From contig CALGXC010000004.1 in the NCBI GenBank assembly GCA_937936045.1, positions 186,001 to 250,000 on the forward strand: a DNA stretch of 64,000 nucleotides. Direction: 5' to 3'. The notes under the pieces are model-generated. The model had not been told where the DNA came from. It was given only the letters and a program-made list of their open reading frames with translations, and made no database searches. Position numbers and translations under genes: made by a program. Below, piece by piece: positions 42,785 to 51,358 of the stretch (position 1 is the stretch's first letter; every line of letters starts with the position of its first letter). This DNA is from an uncultured Candidatus Saccharibacteria bacterium (lineage in GTDB: Bacteria; Patescibacteriota; Saccharimonadia; Saccharimonadales; Saccharimonadaceae).

Positions 42785-42863
42785 GCTTTTCGGTTAGACA
42801 AAGAGGACATCCGAGACTCCTTGAAGTAGCTACTTCAGTTAGTCCGCTAAAAGCCCCTTTTTT
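42785..42863 (+). terminator. Terminator-like structure with a 16-bp palindrome inside
   Basis: Arms 42785-42793 and 42844-42854 pair (gap of two bases on one side) and are followed by six T (42858-42863). Inside lies the perfect palindrome TGAAGTAGCTACTTCA (42822-42837). It could be the 3' end of a small RNA or a recombinase or regulator site. Confidence 0.4.
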
Positions 42864-43013
42864 ACCGAGTTGTTCTCGTATGCTTATTTTTATGTGTAAA
42901 TCATGCTACCCGTTTTTTGCGCGGTACGTCTCCGCTATGTAGCCACATAAAATGCGGTAGTTTATTAATTACATCGTCTATTATATCAAAATTCAAATCT
43001 TACATCAAAATGA

Positions 43014-43143
43014 TATAATGGATAATGTCTAGATTCACAACAGGGCTCATTTTATCCCGAAAATGGGCAGCCATTTGCTAAAAGCAATAGGGATAAAACC
43101 CTCGTTGTGGGTCTAGACAGCCAGCAGTGGCTGTCCTTTTTTA
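43014..43143 (+). ncRNA. Candidate structured small RNA with own promoter and terminator
   Basis: TATAAT (43014-43019) lies eight bases before a self-complementary stretch of 92 bases (43027-43118). Outer pairs: 43027-43033/43112-43118, 43036-43041/43104-43109, 43042-43045/43099-43102 and 43050-43058/43090-43098. At the end two small hairpins can form: AAATGG-GCAG-CCATTT (43061-43076) and GCT-AAAA-GC next to it. An independent terminator (8-bp stem 43116-43123/43128-43135, then CTTTTTT) ends it, sharing three bases with the long stem. No known family recognised. Confidence 0.5.
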
Positions 43144-43162
43144 ATAACTAAACGGGGGTATT

Positions 43163-43246
43163 ATGAACAATACACAGCAATCATCAAATTCTAAAAAACA
43201 AAAAACTATATACACACACGGGAACAAAAAGGTCATAGTATCATAA
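43163..43246 (+). CDS. Possible 27-aa peptide
   Basis: ATG 43163 with GGGGG upstream, ending at TAA 43244-43246. Asn/Ser/Lys-rich and hydrophilic. It follows the candidate RNA's terminator, so it would need read-through. Weak. Confidence 0.3.
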   Translation: MNNTQQSSNSKKQKTIYTHGNKKVIVS

Positions 43247-43386
43247 AACATATATGTTTTGGGTGGATAGCACTATGGATTCCTGCTATATATTACACAA
43301 TTAGTCCTAATCACTACTGACACGCTTAAAAAGTATGGTAATTTTGCACCCATAAAACTACCATTTATACAGCGGAATGGTGTTCT

Positions 43387-43418
43387 ATCATACGGGGGGG
43401 TGATTACCCCCGTATGAT
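43387..43418 (+). terminator. Strong G/C-tailed hairpin
   Basis: A perfect 12-bp inverted repeat (43387-43398/43407-43418) with an 8-base loop, followed by TGTCTTTAT. Terminator-like, although the T run is interrupted. Confidence 0.5.
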
Positions 43419-43584
43419 TGTCTTTATATCAGTAATAGCATTTGGCGGTTAGTTATATGGGCGTATACTTACCTAATAAATGATTGATAGTGATTGCTTA
43501 TACTGTGCCGTACGTCTTTTTATTACTGGAGCTGGACCGGGGTAGTCCATAATGTATTTAAAAAGTTTAAGTAGATTCTGTAAT

Positions 43585-43628
43585 CCCGCACCAATTAGAT
43601 ATTTAGCCATCCGAACGGGTGGTTTTTT
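43585..43628 (+). other. tRNA-Gly 3'-end remnant and displaced tRNA terminator
   Basis: CCCGCACCAAT (43585-43595) is identical to the end of the host tRNA-Gly plus the two bases after it, and the bases just before it (from 43571) retain partial similarity to the T arm. A hairpin of about 8 bp follows (43605-43612/43617-43624), then T bases. This is what the far end of an element inserted at the tRNA 3' end should look like, with the original terminator pushed away. Confidence 0.5.
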
Positions 43629-43659
43629 CGTATGTTAATCCTTAGATAACTAATTACAT

Positions 43660-43689
43660 TTGACATAATACCCCCAGGGGGTATATGAT
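43660..43689 (+). promoter_or_regulatory. Promoter and operator of the CsoR-type gene
   Basis: TTGACA (43660-43665), 18 bases, TATGAT (43684-43689), six bases to the ATG. The spacer holds the palindrome ATACCCCC-A-GGGGGTAT (43668-43684), the C/G-tract type of operator bound by CsoR-family repressors. Binding would block the promoter, giving metal-controlled autoregulation. Confidence 0.8.
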
Positions 43690-43695
43690 TATTTT

Positions 43696-43983
43696 ATGGA
43701 CACAGCAGACATCAAACGACGAGCCCTACATCGCACAAAGATCATATTAGGACAAATGCGCGGACTCGAGAAACAAATTACCAACGACGCATATTGCATG
43801 GATGTTTTAACCCAAAGCCTAGCAATACAAAAGTCATTAGCGTCGCTTAATAAACTTATTCTGGAGCGACATCTCCGCACGCACATTGCCGATAAAATGA
43901 CGTCCGGTGACAAAGCTCAACAAAGTAAAGCTATAGAAGAATTACTCAATCTATATGAATTAAATAACATAAGGACAAAATAA
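43696..43983 (+). CDS. CsoR/RcnR-family metal-sensing repressor
   Basis: A 95-aa helical protein with the family layout. Metal ligands by position are C34 (AYCMDVL), H59 and H63 (ERHLRTH). Copper-type CsoR proteins have Cys-His-Cys; the His at the third place is as in nickel/cobalt RcnR, although the RcnR N-terminal His is absent. Metal identity is therefore open. No leader: the -10 box ends six bases before the ATG. It overlaps the next gene by one base. Confidence 0.85.
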   Translation: MDTADIKRRALHRTKIILGQMRGLEKQITNDAYCMDVLTQSLAIQKSLASLNKLILERHLRTHIADKMTSGDKAQQSKAIEELLNLYELNNIRTK

Positions 43984-44459
43984 TGAATCACGAATCTCAT
44001 AATCATTGCAATACAAAAAATTCAATCAAACGTATGGCGCTAGCAGCAAGTTTACACTGTCTGGCGGGATGTATGATTGGTGAGATGATCGGCGTTACCA
44101 TCGGCACGCACGCTGGATTTGCGCCACATACTACGGTCATTCTAGCATCAGTCTTAGCTTTCATCTCCGGCTACACCGCGTCAATCATACCATTAGTACG
44201 CGCCAAATTATCGCTCATAAAATCCTTAAAGTTAGTTTTCGCCGCCGACACATTATCCATACTGTCAATGACCGTCGTAGACAACATAATTATTCTAATC
44301 ATTCCGGGCGCCATGGATAAGAACTTAGCTCATCCGATTTATTGGGTTAGCCGAATAATCTGTATGCTAGCCGCGTTTGCCGTATCATATCCCGTCAATC
44401 TATATTTGCTACGTCGAGGTAAGGGTCACGCGTTGACTCATCATTATCATCACATGTAA
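43983..44459 (+). CDS. DUF4396 membrane protein, His-rich ends
   Basis: A 158-aa protein with four hydrophobic helices. ASLHCLAGCMIGEMIGVTIG (~25-45) matches the DUF4396 signature. The N-terminus has HESHNHC and the C-terminus HHYHHM, likely metal-binding. Its coupling to a CsoR-type regulator suggests a metal exporter or metal-handling role. Substrate not known. Confidence 0.8.
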   Translation: MNHESHNHCNTKNSIKRMALAASLHCLAGCMIGEMIGVTIGTHAGFAPHTTVILASVLAFISGYTASIIPLVRAKLSLIKSLKLVFAADTLSILSMTVVDNIIILIIPGAMDKNLAHPIYWVSRIICMLAAFAVSYPVNLYLLRRGKGHALTHHYHHM

Positions 44460-44504
44460 TTTATTTGTTTTGATTTTCCCTGTTATCTCGCTTATACTTA
44501 AACT

Positions 44505-46088
44505 ATGAAAACTTGGCAAGATGTCGCCTCTCTTTATCAAATTTATCCGCGCAGCTTTCTAGATACCAATGGCGATGGAATTGGCGATTTGAACGGTATT
44601 ACTGAGAAGCTGGATTATTTATCATGGCTGGGCATCGATTCGATTTGGATTTCCCCATTCTTCGTATCACCGCTGACTGACTTTGGTTATGATATCGCAA
44701 ATTATCGAGCAATTGATCCGACTTTCGGAAAAATGCACGATTTTCAGGCGCTACTTAAAAAGGCTCACGATCTCGACATTAAAGTTATGATCGATCTCGT
44801 TCCCTGCCACACTTCAGACCAACATCCGTGGTTTCAAGAATCCAGATCTTCACGCGACAACCCCAAGCGAGATTACTATATTTGGCGCGACGGAAAAGAT
44901 AATAGCGAGCCTAACAATTGGCGAAGTTTGTCTGGCGGCAGTTCGTGGGAATTTGACGAACACACTGGGCAATTTTACCTGCATTCATTCCTAAAAACGC
45001 AGCCAGATCTGAATTGGGATAATCCTGAAGTGCGTGCTGAAATGAAAAACATAGTGCGATTTTGGTTTGATATGGGCGTTGATGGGATGCGCGTCGATGC
45101 AATTTGGGGAATTTCCAAAGACCCTGATCTCAAAGACGACTCTCCAAATCCTGATTTTTATGGCAATCCAAACGATTACGGAGCATTTATCCACGACCAC
45201 TGTAAAATGGGACCGCATTTTCAGGAATATTTACGAGAATTGGCGTCAGTCTGCGACGAATATAACGACAAGCAAATGGTGTTTGAATTTTATCCCGACT
45301 ATAAGCTGGGTGATATTTATCATCAATACAGCCAAATTCTGACAGTCCACCCAAAAGCCTCGGCGTTTTTTATGGAATATCGCGACAACGAATGGCACGC
45401 TAAAAATATTGAGAAAAAAATCGAAAATTACTTGCAATCAGCGAGCTCAACCACGCCATTTTTCTGCATTGGTAATCATGACCAGCCGCGAGTCGCCTCC
45501 AGATTGGGCGAAGAACGCGCCCGCGCCCTCAGCTTCTTAAATCTCCTCACTCCAGGAATTAGCGTAGTATATTACGGCGACGAAATTGGCATGACGAACG
45601 GAGAATTGACCGCTAATGACATTCAAGATAATTTCAGTCCCGCCAATTCTATTGTTGATAGCCGAGATCTGGAACGCACGCCAATGCAATGGAATGATTC
45701 GCAATTTGCGGGCTTTTCAAGCGCAAAACCTTGGCTTCCTGTTAATGAAAATCACACGAAGATTAACGTTGATAGCGAAAAAATCGTAAACGATTCCCTG
45801 CTTAATATACACCGAAAGCTACTAAAATTGCGCCAGACCTTCCCAATTCTTAAAAATGGCAATTTAAGCATCGTGCAAAACACTGGCAACGGATTTATTC
45901 TCGGATTAAAAAGAGAGCTGGCCGGTCAACGTGCTTACATTTTCATCAATTTCGCAGACGAGAAACAAAGCTTTTCCATTCCAGAAAACGCCAAGATCAT
46001 TACCTCAACTCACTCTGTCGATTTAATTACCGCAGAAAATCTCCAAATGACAATCCCAGGATATTGCGGAGTTTTACTTATTGCCTAG
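44505..46088 (+). CDS. GH13 alpha-glucosidase family protein
   Basis: A 527-aa soluble protein, usual length for the oligo-1,6-glucosidase/alpha-glucosidase subfamilies. Motifs: YQIYPRSFLDTNGDGIGDLN at 11-30, DLVPCHTS, catalytic nucleophile D198 in GMRVDA, acid Glu in MVFEFYPDY, and GNHDQPR. It hydrolyses alpha-linked glucosides from starch breakdown or trehalose-type sugars; exact specificity cannot be read. TATACT ends six bases before the ATG, so the mRNA is probably leaderless. Confidence 0.9.
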   Translation: MKTWQDVASLYQIYPRSFLDTNGDGIGDLNGITEKLDYLSWLGIDSIWISPFFVSPLTDFGYDIANYRAIDPTFGKMHDFQALLKKAHDLDIKVMIDLVPCHTSDQHPWFQESRSSRDNPKRDYYIWRDGKDNSEPNNWRSLSGGSSWEFDEHTGQFYLHSFLKTQPDLNWDNPEVRAEMKNIVRFWFDMGVDGMRVDAIWGISKDPDLKDDSPNPDFYGNPNDYGAFIHDHCKMGPHFQEYLRELASVCDEYNDKQMVFEFYPDYKLGDIYHQYSQILTVHPKASAFFMEYRDNEWHAKNIEKKIENYLQSASSTTPFFCIGNHDQPRVASRLGEERARALSFLNLLTPGISVVYYGDEIGMTNGELTANDIQDNFSPANSIVDSRDLERTPMQWNDSQFAGFSSAKPWLPVNENHTKINVDSEKIVNDSLLNIHRKLLKLRQTFPILKNGNLSIVQNTGNGFILGLKRELAGQRAYIFINFADEKQSFSIPENAKIITSTHSVDLITAENLQMTIPGYCGVLLIA

Positions 46089-46104
46089 CAACAAAAACGT
46101 TCAA

Positions 46105-46377
46105 CTAGAACAATGTTCCTGTTTCTAGATCACATTCTCCCATGGGATAAACGCCCGCACATCGAGCCGCCAGATCTGCCATTTCCTTTTTAGTTTTCTC
46201 ATTGTCGGCAGCCTCGGTGAGATCTTCCAAGTCTGGATAGTAATCAGGAACATCCGGATCACTATTTTGACTAGATTCTGTCGTATTGACCCCTAGCTCG
46301 TTGTTCGAATTATTATTCAATATTACCTGCTGCACATCTGTATTCGTTCCATTCGGACCATAATCAATACACGGCAT
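46105..46377 (-). CDS. Acidic hypothetical protein
   Basis: A 90-aa protein rich in Asn, Asp and Glu, with PDVPDYYPDLEDLTEAADNE and two Cys near the end (AARCAGVYPMGECD). AGGAGGAG lies before the ATG. No family recognised. Confidence 0.5.
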   Translation of the reverse strand: MPCIDYGPNGTNTDVQQVILNNNSNNELGVNTTESSQNSDPDVPDYYPDLEDLTEAADNEKTKKEMADLAARCAGVYPMGECDLETGTLF

Positions 46378-46506
46378 TTCTCTACACTCCTCCTCTTTTC
46401 ACTTTGTCTATAAACCATTATACGACACCACCAGATGTAGCGATAGAGTTAACTTCACAACACCATCAAACAACGACGCTTTTCACCCCACCCAGTTAAT
46501 TCACCT

Positions 46507-47139
46507 TTAATTATAAGCAGTCAGAATCAAATCTCCGTCTACATACTCGCCCAAAAATACATCTCCGTAGGATTCTAGTCCTCGTTTTTTAAGCTCGCCA
46601 AGCAACCACTTTTCGTCTTTTCCGATTACTTCCAAAATATCAGATTGCAATTGACCGTCCGTTATTAACGGGAATTTCGGATTTTCCTCGCCTTTGTGCG
46701 AAATAATGAGCTCGCCATCCTGTTCAACAACAGCCCTTTTCACGTCTTTCGTTGAGTAAATATTATGAGTTCGAAGCTTGAAAGAAACATCATGAGCACT
46801 TAAGCCGACCTTCTCACAATTTTCGATATTTATCTTTCCATTATCTATAATTATCAAAGCCTTCCCGTCAATCAGTTGTTTAGCCTTAACACTATGTTTC
46901 TTTATCCACTTCAGCATCAACACCAACACGCACCATATACACAAAATCCCGACATAGTCCAAAATCTTAATATCATTGTTATAAATAACGCCGCCGATAA
47001 TACCACCAAGTACGTAATTCTGAACTTGATCACTAGCAGAAGATGGTGCCAAATTACCTTTTCCTGTAACGTTAATTATTATCGTCAGCGCAAAAAATCC
47101 GATCAATAATTTTATTGCTACTAAAATAAATTCATTCAT
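46507..47139 (-). CDS. DUF421/YetF-like membrane protein
   Basis: A 210-aa protein with three N-terminal helices (~4-24, 40-55, 60-78) and the soluble DUF421 domain. It includes KAKQLIDGKALIIIDNGKIN and LRTHNIYSTKDVKRAVVEQDGEL, both hallmarks of the family (YetF/YdfR). Role of the family is not settled. AGG-type ribosome site before the ATG. Confidence 0.85.
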   Translation of the reverse strand: MNEFILVAIKLLIGFFALTIIINVTGKGNLAPSSASDQVQNYVLGGIIGGVIYNNDIKILDYVGILCIWCVLVLMLKWIKKHSVKAKQLIDGKALIIIDNGKINIENCEKVGLSAHDVSFKLRTHNIYSTKDVKRAVVEQDGELIISHKGEENPKFPLITDGQLQSDILEVIGKDEKWLLGELKKRGLESYGDVFLGEYVDGDLILTAYN

Positions 47140-47161
47140 AATTTACCTACTTTTTCCTATC

Positions 47162-47188
47162 AAAAACGCTCTGATATTTATCAGAACG
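47162..47188 (-). terminator. Terminator of the rsmD operon
   Basis: A 9-bp stem with one wobble (47167-47175/47180-47188), followed on the minus strand by TTTTTG. It lies 11 bases after the rsmD stop. Confidence 0.75.
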
Positions 47189-47198
47189 CTCATCAGAC

Positions 47199-47759
47199 TT
47201 ATTTCAATCGTAGGAACTTGGTGAGGTGCGCCTCCCCATAACTACGACTGTCCACCACAACAGTTTTGTCTTGAACCGGCACCTCACCTATTCCTGGATG
47301 TGATAATATCATAGTTCCACCCGGTTTGAGTAGTCTCATTAACTTGGAAACTGTGGAAAACTGTGGATTATGGTATGGCGGATCGGCAAAAATAATATCA
47401 AACTCCCCTGTTGAGCTCGCACTTTCCAACCAATTTACTATCGTTGTTTTTATTACAATAGATTTTTCTTCGACACCCAAAATGCTTATGTTTTCAGCAA
47501 TTACTCGCTGAGCGACTCGATCTCGCTCCACGAAAACCGCCGACTCCGCGCCGCGACTTAACGCCTCTAGTCCAACAGCACCAGACCCCGCAAAAGCGTC
47601 CAAGACCCGCGCGCCACGTATTGATTCACCTAAAGAATTGAACATAGCTGAACGTACTCGCTCGCCCATAGGATGCGTCGTTGAGCCAGGCGGAGTTTTT
47701 ATGAATCGTCCGCCAAATTCGCCAGAGATAATTCTAACTCTCACTTTTTTCTGCCTCAA
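47199..47759 (-). CDS. rsmD: 16S rRNA (guanine966-N2)-methyltransferase
   Basis: A 186-aa protein: RIISGEFGGR near the start, PMGERVRSAMFNSLG, SAM motif VLDAFAGSGAVGLEALSRGA and catalytic FDIIFADPPYH. This is the RsmD order. It methylates G966 of 16S rRNA in the assembled small subunit. It overlaps the upstream gene by 26 bases; GTG 47744 is an alternative start with less overlap. Confidence 0.92.
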   Translation of the reverse strand: MRQKKVRVRIISGEFGGRFIKTPPGSTTHPMGERVRSAMFNSLGESIRGARVLDAFAGSGAVGLEALSRGAESAVFVERDRVAQRVIAENISILGVEEKSIVIKTTIVNWLESASSTGEFDIIFADPPYHNPQFSTVSKLMRLLKPGGTMILSHPGIGEVPVQDKTVVVDSRSYGEAHLTKFLRLK

Positions 47760-48558
47760 GTTTCCAAATAGACGCCAGCCAACCCAACATAACCGACTTT
47801 ATAATAATCGGCATTAGCTCGTGATTTGTCTGCCAAGCAAGGTCCGTCGTCCAGCCGCTCTTGCTAAAATTGTCATACATTTTCATCGATGCCACGGCGT
47901 GAACTTGGTCCAAATAATACTCACGATAGCCGTGATATTTCACTTGCAATATCTCATCGCCACTCGGAATTGCGTCCTTAAAACGCGGATATGCCACCAC
48001 GCTAGCTACGCCAGCCTCAAACGCCACGTGTGTCGTCATCATACCTTTGGCGCCCCAGAATTTCCAGTTGTTCTTAATCAGTTCAATTCCGTTATCGCCC
48101 TTCATGAGATTTTTCTTCAAAATTGAAGTCCGCGTCTCCAACCCTTCACCGCCGCGAAGTTCCGCCATAGCTTGTTCCAGAGGAAAATGATGAGCCGGAG
48201 TCAAACCATCGGTAATCGCGTGCGCCATCCAAGCTGCCTCAAACGCTGCTCGCTCGGAATTATTTGTTCGTAGCGCTCGGGCTAAATTGCCAATATGTCC
48301 GTCAATCATCTCCAAAAGTGCAGTGTCATTCGGATCGTCCGGATTTATAAAATGCCACGGCTCATCCACAGCCGGACTCTTTCGCTTAACACCATCAGGA
48401 CCATTCTTTCCCTCAAAATGAAGAATGTTTTTAATATCAGGAAAATCACACCAATCAGGAATAATTGGTTTTATATTTCTCCTTGCGACTCGATCTATTT
48501 TTTGGTGGACGCCAATAAATCGACCAGAGCCATCCCTAATTGTTGTTCCTGCGTACAT
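47734..48558 (-). CDS. S1/P1 nuclease/phospholipase C-like helical protein
   Basis: A 274-aa protein. Conserved-looking His/Asp/Trp sites are EPWHFINP (~90), DGHIGNLARAL and AAWMAHAITDGLTPAHHFPL (~145-165). That His-Asp-His spacing is characteristic of zinc-dependent phospholipase C/S1-P1 folds. No signal peptide is seen, so a true secreted nuclease is unlikely. Assignment is a fold-level inference. Confidence 0.45.
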   Translation of the reverse strand: MYAGTTIRDGSGRFIGVHQKIDRVARRNIKPIIPDWCDFPDIKNILHFEGKNGPDGVKRKSPAVDEPWHFINPDDPNDTALLEMIDGHIGNLARALRTNNSERAAFEAAWMAHAITDGLTPAHHFPLEQAMAELRGGEGLETRTSILKKNLMKGDNGIELIKNNWKFWGAKGMMTTHVAFEAGVASVVAYPRFKDAIPSGDEILQVKYHGYREYYLDQVHAVASMKMYDNFSKSGWTTDLAWQTNHELMPIIIKSVMLGWLASIWKLEAEKSES

Positions 48559-48559
48559 A

Positions 48560-50602
48560 TTAATTTAAAACAGTTAATCGCTGATAGCGACTGACGGCGC
48601 GCGCCAGATGATTATATTGTAGCAAATCTTGCCCCTCTTTGACAAAGCGTTCAGCTTCGACTTGAGCGCGAGAAATTAGCGCCGTATCCGCCAGCGAGGC
48701 AATTTTCAAGTTCAAATCCCCATGTTGCATTTTGCCGTAAATCTCACCAGGTCCACGCAATTTCAAATCAACCTCCGCCAAATAAAATCCATCCTGAGAT
48801 TTTTCAATCTCCCGAAGTCGTTGACTCGGCTTATCGTGGCCGCTCATCATCAAATGACAAAAACTCTGATGCATCCCGCGCCCAACTCGCCCACGCAATT
48901 GGTGCAACTGGCTCAATCCAAAATTATCCGCATTCTCAATCAACATCACCGTCGCATTCGGCACATTCACACCAACCTCAACCACGGTCGTACTCACCAA
49001 CATATCCAGCTCGCCGTCCGCAAATTTCTGCATCACTTCAGCTTTTTCTTCGACAGGAAGCTTTCCGTGTAACAGCCCAACTCGACGATGACTGAAAATA
49101 GTCTTGGACAATTTATTATATTCCGCCTCCACTGATTTCTTATCATTGTCTGGATTATCGTCAATCAACGGACAAATAACGTAAGCTTGGCGACCTTTAG
49201 CTAGCTCATTTTCAATCGATTCGTAAAGCTTCGGAGCTGATGCTGGCGACCAAATCTTAGTCTGAATCGGCTGGCGACCAGAGGGCAACTCGTCCAAAAT
49301 AGAAATATCCAACTCTCCGTACAATGTCAGCGCCAAGCTGCGCGGAATTGGCGTGGCTGTCATACTTAAAAAATGTGGCATAAAATCAGACTTTTCCAAC
49401 AAAGCTTGTCGTTGCTTCACGCCAAATCGGTGCTGTTCGTCGATCACCGCAAATCCCAATTTATGATACGCAACCTTTTCCTGAATTAGCGCGTGTGTGC
49501 CAACCACAACATCAATGTTGCCGCTAGCCAAATTGTCCAATAATTGATTGCGCGCCGCACCTTTCATGTGACCCGTCAGAAGTGCAACCGACACACCAAA
49601 TGGCGACAATAACTCGTCAAGCGTTTTCGCATGTTGCTGCGCCAAAATCTCCGTCGGCGCCATAATTGCCGTTTGAAAACCAGCCTTAGCCACCTCCGCA
49701 GCCACCAATCCCGCAACGACAGTTTTTCCTGAGCCAACATCTCCTTGCAATAACCGATTCATCGGATGGTCAGACTCCAAATCTTGCAGAATTTGCCACG
49801 CAGCTCGGCGCTGAGCGTTCGTCAAAGGAAACGGCAATTGGTCGACAAAACTCTTCACGACCGACTTATTAAATGGAATCTTCCAGCCTGCTAATCTGGT
49901 TTGTTCTTGCTTGTTAAATTGTGCCGCCAATATCATCTCGAACAACTCTTCAAACGCCAAGCGCTCACGACTGCGGGAAATTTCCTCGTGAGTTTTTGGC
50001 GCGTGAAGAAATTTAACCGCCTCAGAACGACTAACCAATTTTTGTCGCTGAATAATATTTTCCGGCAAAGTCTCGGGCAAAAAATCCATAATCGGACGAA
50101 TATTTTTCATCAAATCTTGCACAGTTTTTGGGCGGATATTTTTTATCGATTTATAAACCGGCTGAATTCCAGATGCGCTTTCTATCGTTGTCTTAGCAAC
50201 TTCTTTTGCTAGCTCGACGGACGGATTATTGATTTGATAGCGATTATATTGCATACCAAATTGACCAGAAAAAATAAATTCTGCATCAGATTTTAATTGC
50301 GTTTCGCGGTACGGTTGATTGAACCAAACCGCCTTAACCTTGCCTGATTTATCCGCCAAAACTGCGGTCGTGATTCTAAGTCCACGCCGAACAATACGTG
50401 TCGAAACCGACTCGCAGCACGCCTTAACCGTAACTTTTCCCGGCTGAAGATCTGCTATATTAACCGCGGTCGAATAGTCGTCATATGCTCGCGGCAAAAA
50501 ATCCAAAGCGTCAGAAATCGTTTTAAGACCAGCTGCCGCTAGAGCCTGAGCAGTTTTCGGCCCGACGCCTTTAATTTGCTCAAGAGGAGTTGTTAGTTTC
50601 AT
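48560..50602 (-). CDS. recG: ATP-dependent DNA helicase RecG
   Basis: A 680-aa protein with the N-terminal wedge/OB domain, Walker A GDVGSGKTVVAG, DEQH box (VIDEQHRFG), TATPIPRSLALTLYG and the C-terminal RGRVGRG motif VI. RecG remodels stalled replication forks and Holliday junctions. Adjacent to the HAD phosphatase with no gap. Confidence 0.96.
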   Translation of the reverse strand: MKLTTPLEQIKGVGPKTAQALAAAGLKTISDALDFLPRAYDDYSTAVNIADLQPGKVTVKACCESVSTRIVRRGLRITTAVLADKSGKVKAVWFNQPYRETQLKSDAEFIFSGQFGMQYNRYQINNPSVELAKEVAKTTIESASGIQPVYKSIKNIRPKTVQDLMKNIRPIMDFLPETLPENIIQRQKLVSRSEAVKFLHAPKTHEEISRSRERLAFEELFEMILAAQFNKQEQTRLAGWKIPFNKSVVKSFVDQLPFPLTNAQRRAAWQILQDLESDHPMNRLLQGDVGSGKTVVAGLVAAEVAKAGFQTAIMAPTEILAQQHAKTLDELLSPFGVSVALLTGHMKGAARNQLLDNLASGNIDVVVGTHALIQEKVAYHKLGFAVIDEQHRFGVKQRQALLEKSDFMPHFLSMTATPIPRSLALTLYGELDISILDELPSGRQPIQTKIWSPASAPKLYESIENELAKGRQAYVICPLIDDNPDNDKKSVEAEYNKLSKTIFSHRRVGLLHGKLPVEEKAEVMQKFADGELDMLVSTTVVEVGVNVPNATVMLIENADNFGLSQLHQLRGRVGRGMHQSFCHLMMSGHDKPSQRLREIEKSQDGFYLAEVDLKLRGPGEIYGKMQHGDLNLKIASLADTALISRAQVEAERFVKEGQDLLQYNHLARAVSRYQRLTVLN

Positions 50603-51358
50603 CTATGAAACGGCGTTGATACCTTCCAGAGCGTAGGCCGTATCTTCCCAACCCCTCACACCAATTGAATCTACGCCCATTTGCTTCACTGGAAAATCAT
50701 TGCCGCCTTCTTCAATTTTATCGCCAAAGAATAGCGTTTCTTCTTTCAACCAGCCATTCAATTCGAGTAGCCGCCCAATTCCATAAGCCTTATCGATTCC
50801 CGGAAGCGTGATGTCAGTGCTGGTCGTACCACCAATTCGCACCTCAAGCCCAGGCAGCTTCTCCGCCACCTTGTCGCGATATATCGGACGGACATCCTTA
50901 TATTTTTCAGCCCACGCATACTTATCTTCAGGTGTAGCCTGTTGACCCAAAGCCGACATAGTAATCTGGCTATGTCGATCTTCAATTATTTCACCCGCAG
51001 GATTCTCACACCAAATACCCATTTCCTTCGCAACTTCTTCCAGCGCCGCAGTTATCTGAGTTTTTTGCTCGTCAGACAAATCGTTCGCATACTGAATTTT
51101 CCATTCATCATCAGCGGCGTCAAATCGATAATATCGAGTTCCACAAGTCGGCATCGCATGGAACTTCTGAAGCAACTCTGGAGTAACGTTCAGCCTATCA
51201 ATCACTTGCTTCTTTATCTGTTGAAACGTACCGCCAGTAATCACGCAAACGTCATAATTCTCAAGCAATCGGCTAAGAATCCCCGCCATACGATCGCTAA
51301 TTGGCGATTTTGTAATTGCTAGCGTATCGTCCAAATCAAAACCAATAATTTTCTTCAT
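50603..51358 (-). CDS. HAD-superfamily phosphatase (phosphomannomutase-like type)
   Basis: A 251-aa protein with motif I GFDLDDTLA (Asp nucleophile pair), motif II VITGG, and motif IV FFGDKIEEGGND. These and the cap-domain size fit the HAD-IIB class. The C-terminal pattern with VGVR..DT resembles eukaryotic-type phosphomannomutase relatives. Substrate not determined. It abuts recG and overlaps tyrS by one base. Confidence 0.8.
   Translation of the reverse strand: MKKIIGFDLDDTLAITKSPISDRMAGILSRLLENYDVCVITGGTFQQIKKQVIDRLNVTPELLQKFHAMPTCGTRYYRFDAADDEWKIQYANDLSDEQKTQITAALEEVAKEMGIWCENPAGEIIEDRHSQITMSALGQQATPEDKYAWAEKYKDVRPIYRDKVAEKLPGLEVRIGGTTSTDITLPGIDKAYGIGRLLELNGWLKEETLFFGDKIEEGGNDFPVKQMGVDSIGVRGWEDTAYALEGINAVS

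Larger units (their letters stand above)
42598..43695. other. Gene-poor stretch of the second element
   Basis: About 1.1 kb between the serine recombinase and the CsoR-type gene. It is AT-rich and holds no long frame. Contents are listed separately: a terminator-like hairpin with an internal palindrome, a candidate small RNA, one 27-aa frame, a strong hairpin, the tRNA remnant with terminator, and the metal-regulator promoter. Confidence 0.6.

Noticed and set aside
43247..43380. Possible gene remnant after the 27-aa frame (short frame near 43250).
   Set aside because: Only about 16 codons, with no ribosome site; no family visible.
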